Origin: Minthousia sp045628125
Lineage (GTDB): Bacteria; Bacteroidota; Bacteroidia; Bacteroidales; Bacteroidaceae
Assembly (NCBI GenBank): GCA_045628125.1
Contig: JAZQPA010000191.1
Span: 1 to 6,570 of the forward strand
DNA: 6,570 nucleotides
Direction: 5' to 3'
The notes under the pieces are model-generated. The model was not told the DNA's origin. It worked only from the letters and a program-made list of their open reading frames with translations, and made no database searches. A program made the position numbers and the translations under genes. How positions within the stretch are numbered: the stretch's first letter is position 1; each line of letters starts with the position of its first letter. Of this stretch, positions 5,808 through 6,570 are shown piece after piece.

Positions 5808-6570
5808 TTATTCCTTTACTTCGTCAAACAAGGTGTTTGACTGTGGATTTTCCTGCTCCAGGGTATAAGCGCTACTGCCATCGAAGCAGTGAGTACATAC
5901 CATATCCTTTGGCAGGCCGATAGCCTCGATCAAGGTCTCGCAGCTGCTGAACTTCAGGGTAGTCAGCTTCAGACGCTTGCGGATTTCCTCCACCATACGC
6001 TCGTACTCTGGAGTACCGGTTGTGGCATACTTCTCCAGGTTCTTGTTGGCATCGCCCTCGAAGTCCTGAATGATTCTGCGGGTAATCAGCTCCATATCGC
6101 TCTTTGAAGAGGTGAAGTTGATGAATGGGCAACCGTAAATCAATGGAGGACAAGAGATACGCATGTGAGCCTCCTTCAGACCAGAGTCGAACAGAACCTG
6201 GGTGTTGTCACGCAACTGGGTACCGCGAACGATACTGTCGTCACAGAACACAGCACGCTTGCCCTTCAGCACATCCTGGTTGTGAATCAGCTTCATCTTA
6301 GCCACCAGATTACGCATATCCTGAGTAGGAGGAGTAAATGAGCGTGGCCATGTAGGAGTATACTTGCTGATGGCACGCATGTAAGGACACTTGTGGCCCA
6401 TAGCATAACCCAATGCCATACCTACACCTGAATCAGGAATACCGCAAGCGCAATCCACCTCGGTCTGATCCTCGGCACCCATTACCTCGCCAATGCGGTT
6501 GCGAACCACCTCAACGTTCTGGTTCTCGTAAGAACTGGTTGGGAAACCGTAATATACCCACAACAAAGAA
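5808..6570 (-). CDS. purF: Amidophosphoribosyltransferase (PurF-type), C-terminal part; 5' end outside window
   Basis: About 253 C-terminal residues of the enzyme that makes 5-phosphoribosylamine from PRPP and glutamine, the first step of de novo purine synthesis. The frame stays open through the right edge (S-LLWVYYGFPTSS), so the TTG at 6566 is internal; the N-terminal glutaminase domain is outside. Seen here are CGIPDSGVGMALGYA (type I phosphoribosyltransferase fold) and the PRPP-binding loop FCDDSIVRGTQL. Cysteines in SCPPLIYGCPF and in MVCTHCFDG near the C-terminus resemble the [4Fe-4S] ligands of Bacillus-type PurF; the remaining ligand would lie upstream. The usual NRYxGRTFI stretch is replaced by SKYTPTWPRSFTPP, so this is a divergent form, of the long type I associate with Bacteroidota. 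Those genomes may also hold a canonical PurF, so the physiological role is less sure than the family. A terminator follows directly. Confidence 0.88.
   Translation of the reverse strand, partial: SLLWVYYGFPTSSYENQNVEVVRNRIGEVMGAEDQTEVDCACGIPDSGVGMALGYAMGHKCPYMRAISKYTPTWPRSFTPPTQDMRNLVAKMKLIHNQDVLKGKRAVFCDDSIVRGTQLRDNTQVLFDSGLKEAHMRISCPPLIYGCPFINFTSSKSDMELITRRIIQDFEGDANKNLEKYATTGTPEYERMVEEIRKRLKLTTLKFSSCETLIEAIGLPKDMVCTHCFDGSSAYTLEQENPQSNTLFDEVKE

Noticed and set aside
5872..6153. 93-codon open frame on the - strand inside the purF-type gene
   Set aside because: It is an out-of-frame shadow of a gene with clear PurF motifs and shows no independent support.
6564..6566. TTG as the start of the PurF-type protein
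   Set aside because: The frame continues to the right edge (S-L-L-W-V-Y-Y-G) and the protein lacks its N-terminal glutaminase domain here, so the codon is internal.
1..6570. Mobile elements, CRISPR array, tRNA or rRNA genes, toxin-antitoxin or phage-defence genes
   Set aside because: No transposase or integrase motifs, spaced direct repeats, cloverleaf-like sequence or small gene pairs were seen, and the window is almost fully accounted for by five genes and their short gaps.

Overview
The window looks like an ordinary chromosomal stretch from a gut-type Bacteroidota, most likely Bacteroidales (Bacteroides, Phocaeicola or Prevotella-like). The reasons are a promoter matching the Bacteroides consensus (TTTG, 20 nt, TAnnTTTG) at 5732-5763, the absence of clear Shine-Dalgarno sequences, a large lipoprotein GH106 rhamnosidase, a long lysine-rich-tailed DEAD-box helicase, and an amidophosphoribosyltransferase of the type I associate with this phylum. 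The genus cannot be fixed from this sequence alone.

Layout. On the + strand (1-701) are the last 39 codons of an alpha/beta hydrolase-like protein and, one base after its stop, a complete 192-residue iron-sulfur flavoprotein of the NADPH-dependent FMN reductase/flavodoxin-like family. A 15-bp perfect hairpin (696-730) closes this unit and lies between convergent genes. On the - strand, reading from right to left, are a PurF-type amidophosphoribosyltransferase (5' end outside the window, 5808-6570), a 511-residue RhlE-like DEAD-box RNA helicase (4142-5677) and an 1101-residue GH106 family glycoside hydrolase, probably an alpha-L-rhamnosidase lipoprotein (748-4053).

Transcription. Both - strand junctions carry clear intrinsic terminators, after purF (about 5740-5784) and after the helicase (about 4093-4128), so the three - strand genes look like separate units and not one operon. 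The helicase promoter is interleaved with the purF terminator: its -33 box lies in the hairpin loop and its -7 box follows the U-tract. The GH106 gene has only 44 bases between the helicase terminator stem and its start codon, and no consensus promoter was found there.

The gene products do not form an obvious joint pathway: purine synthesis, RNA remodelling, rhamnose-containing glycan breakdown and a redox flavoprotein sit side by side. No mobile element, CRISPR array, tRNA, rRNA or plainly new multi-gene system was seen. The points most worth a second look are the promoter-in-terminator arrangement, the orphan GH106 gene without susC/susD neighbours in the window, and the divergent PurF motifs.
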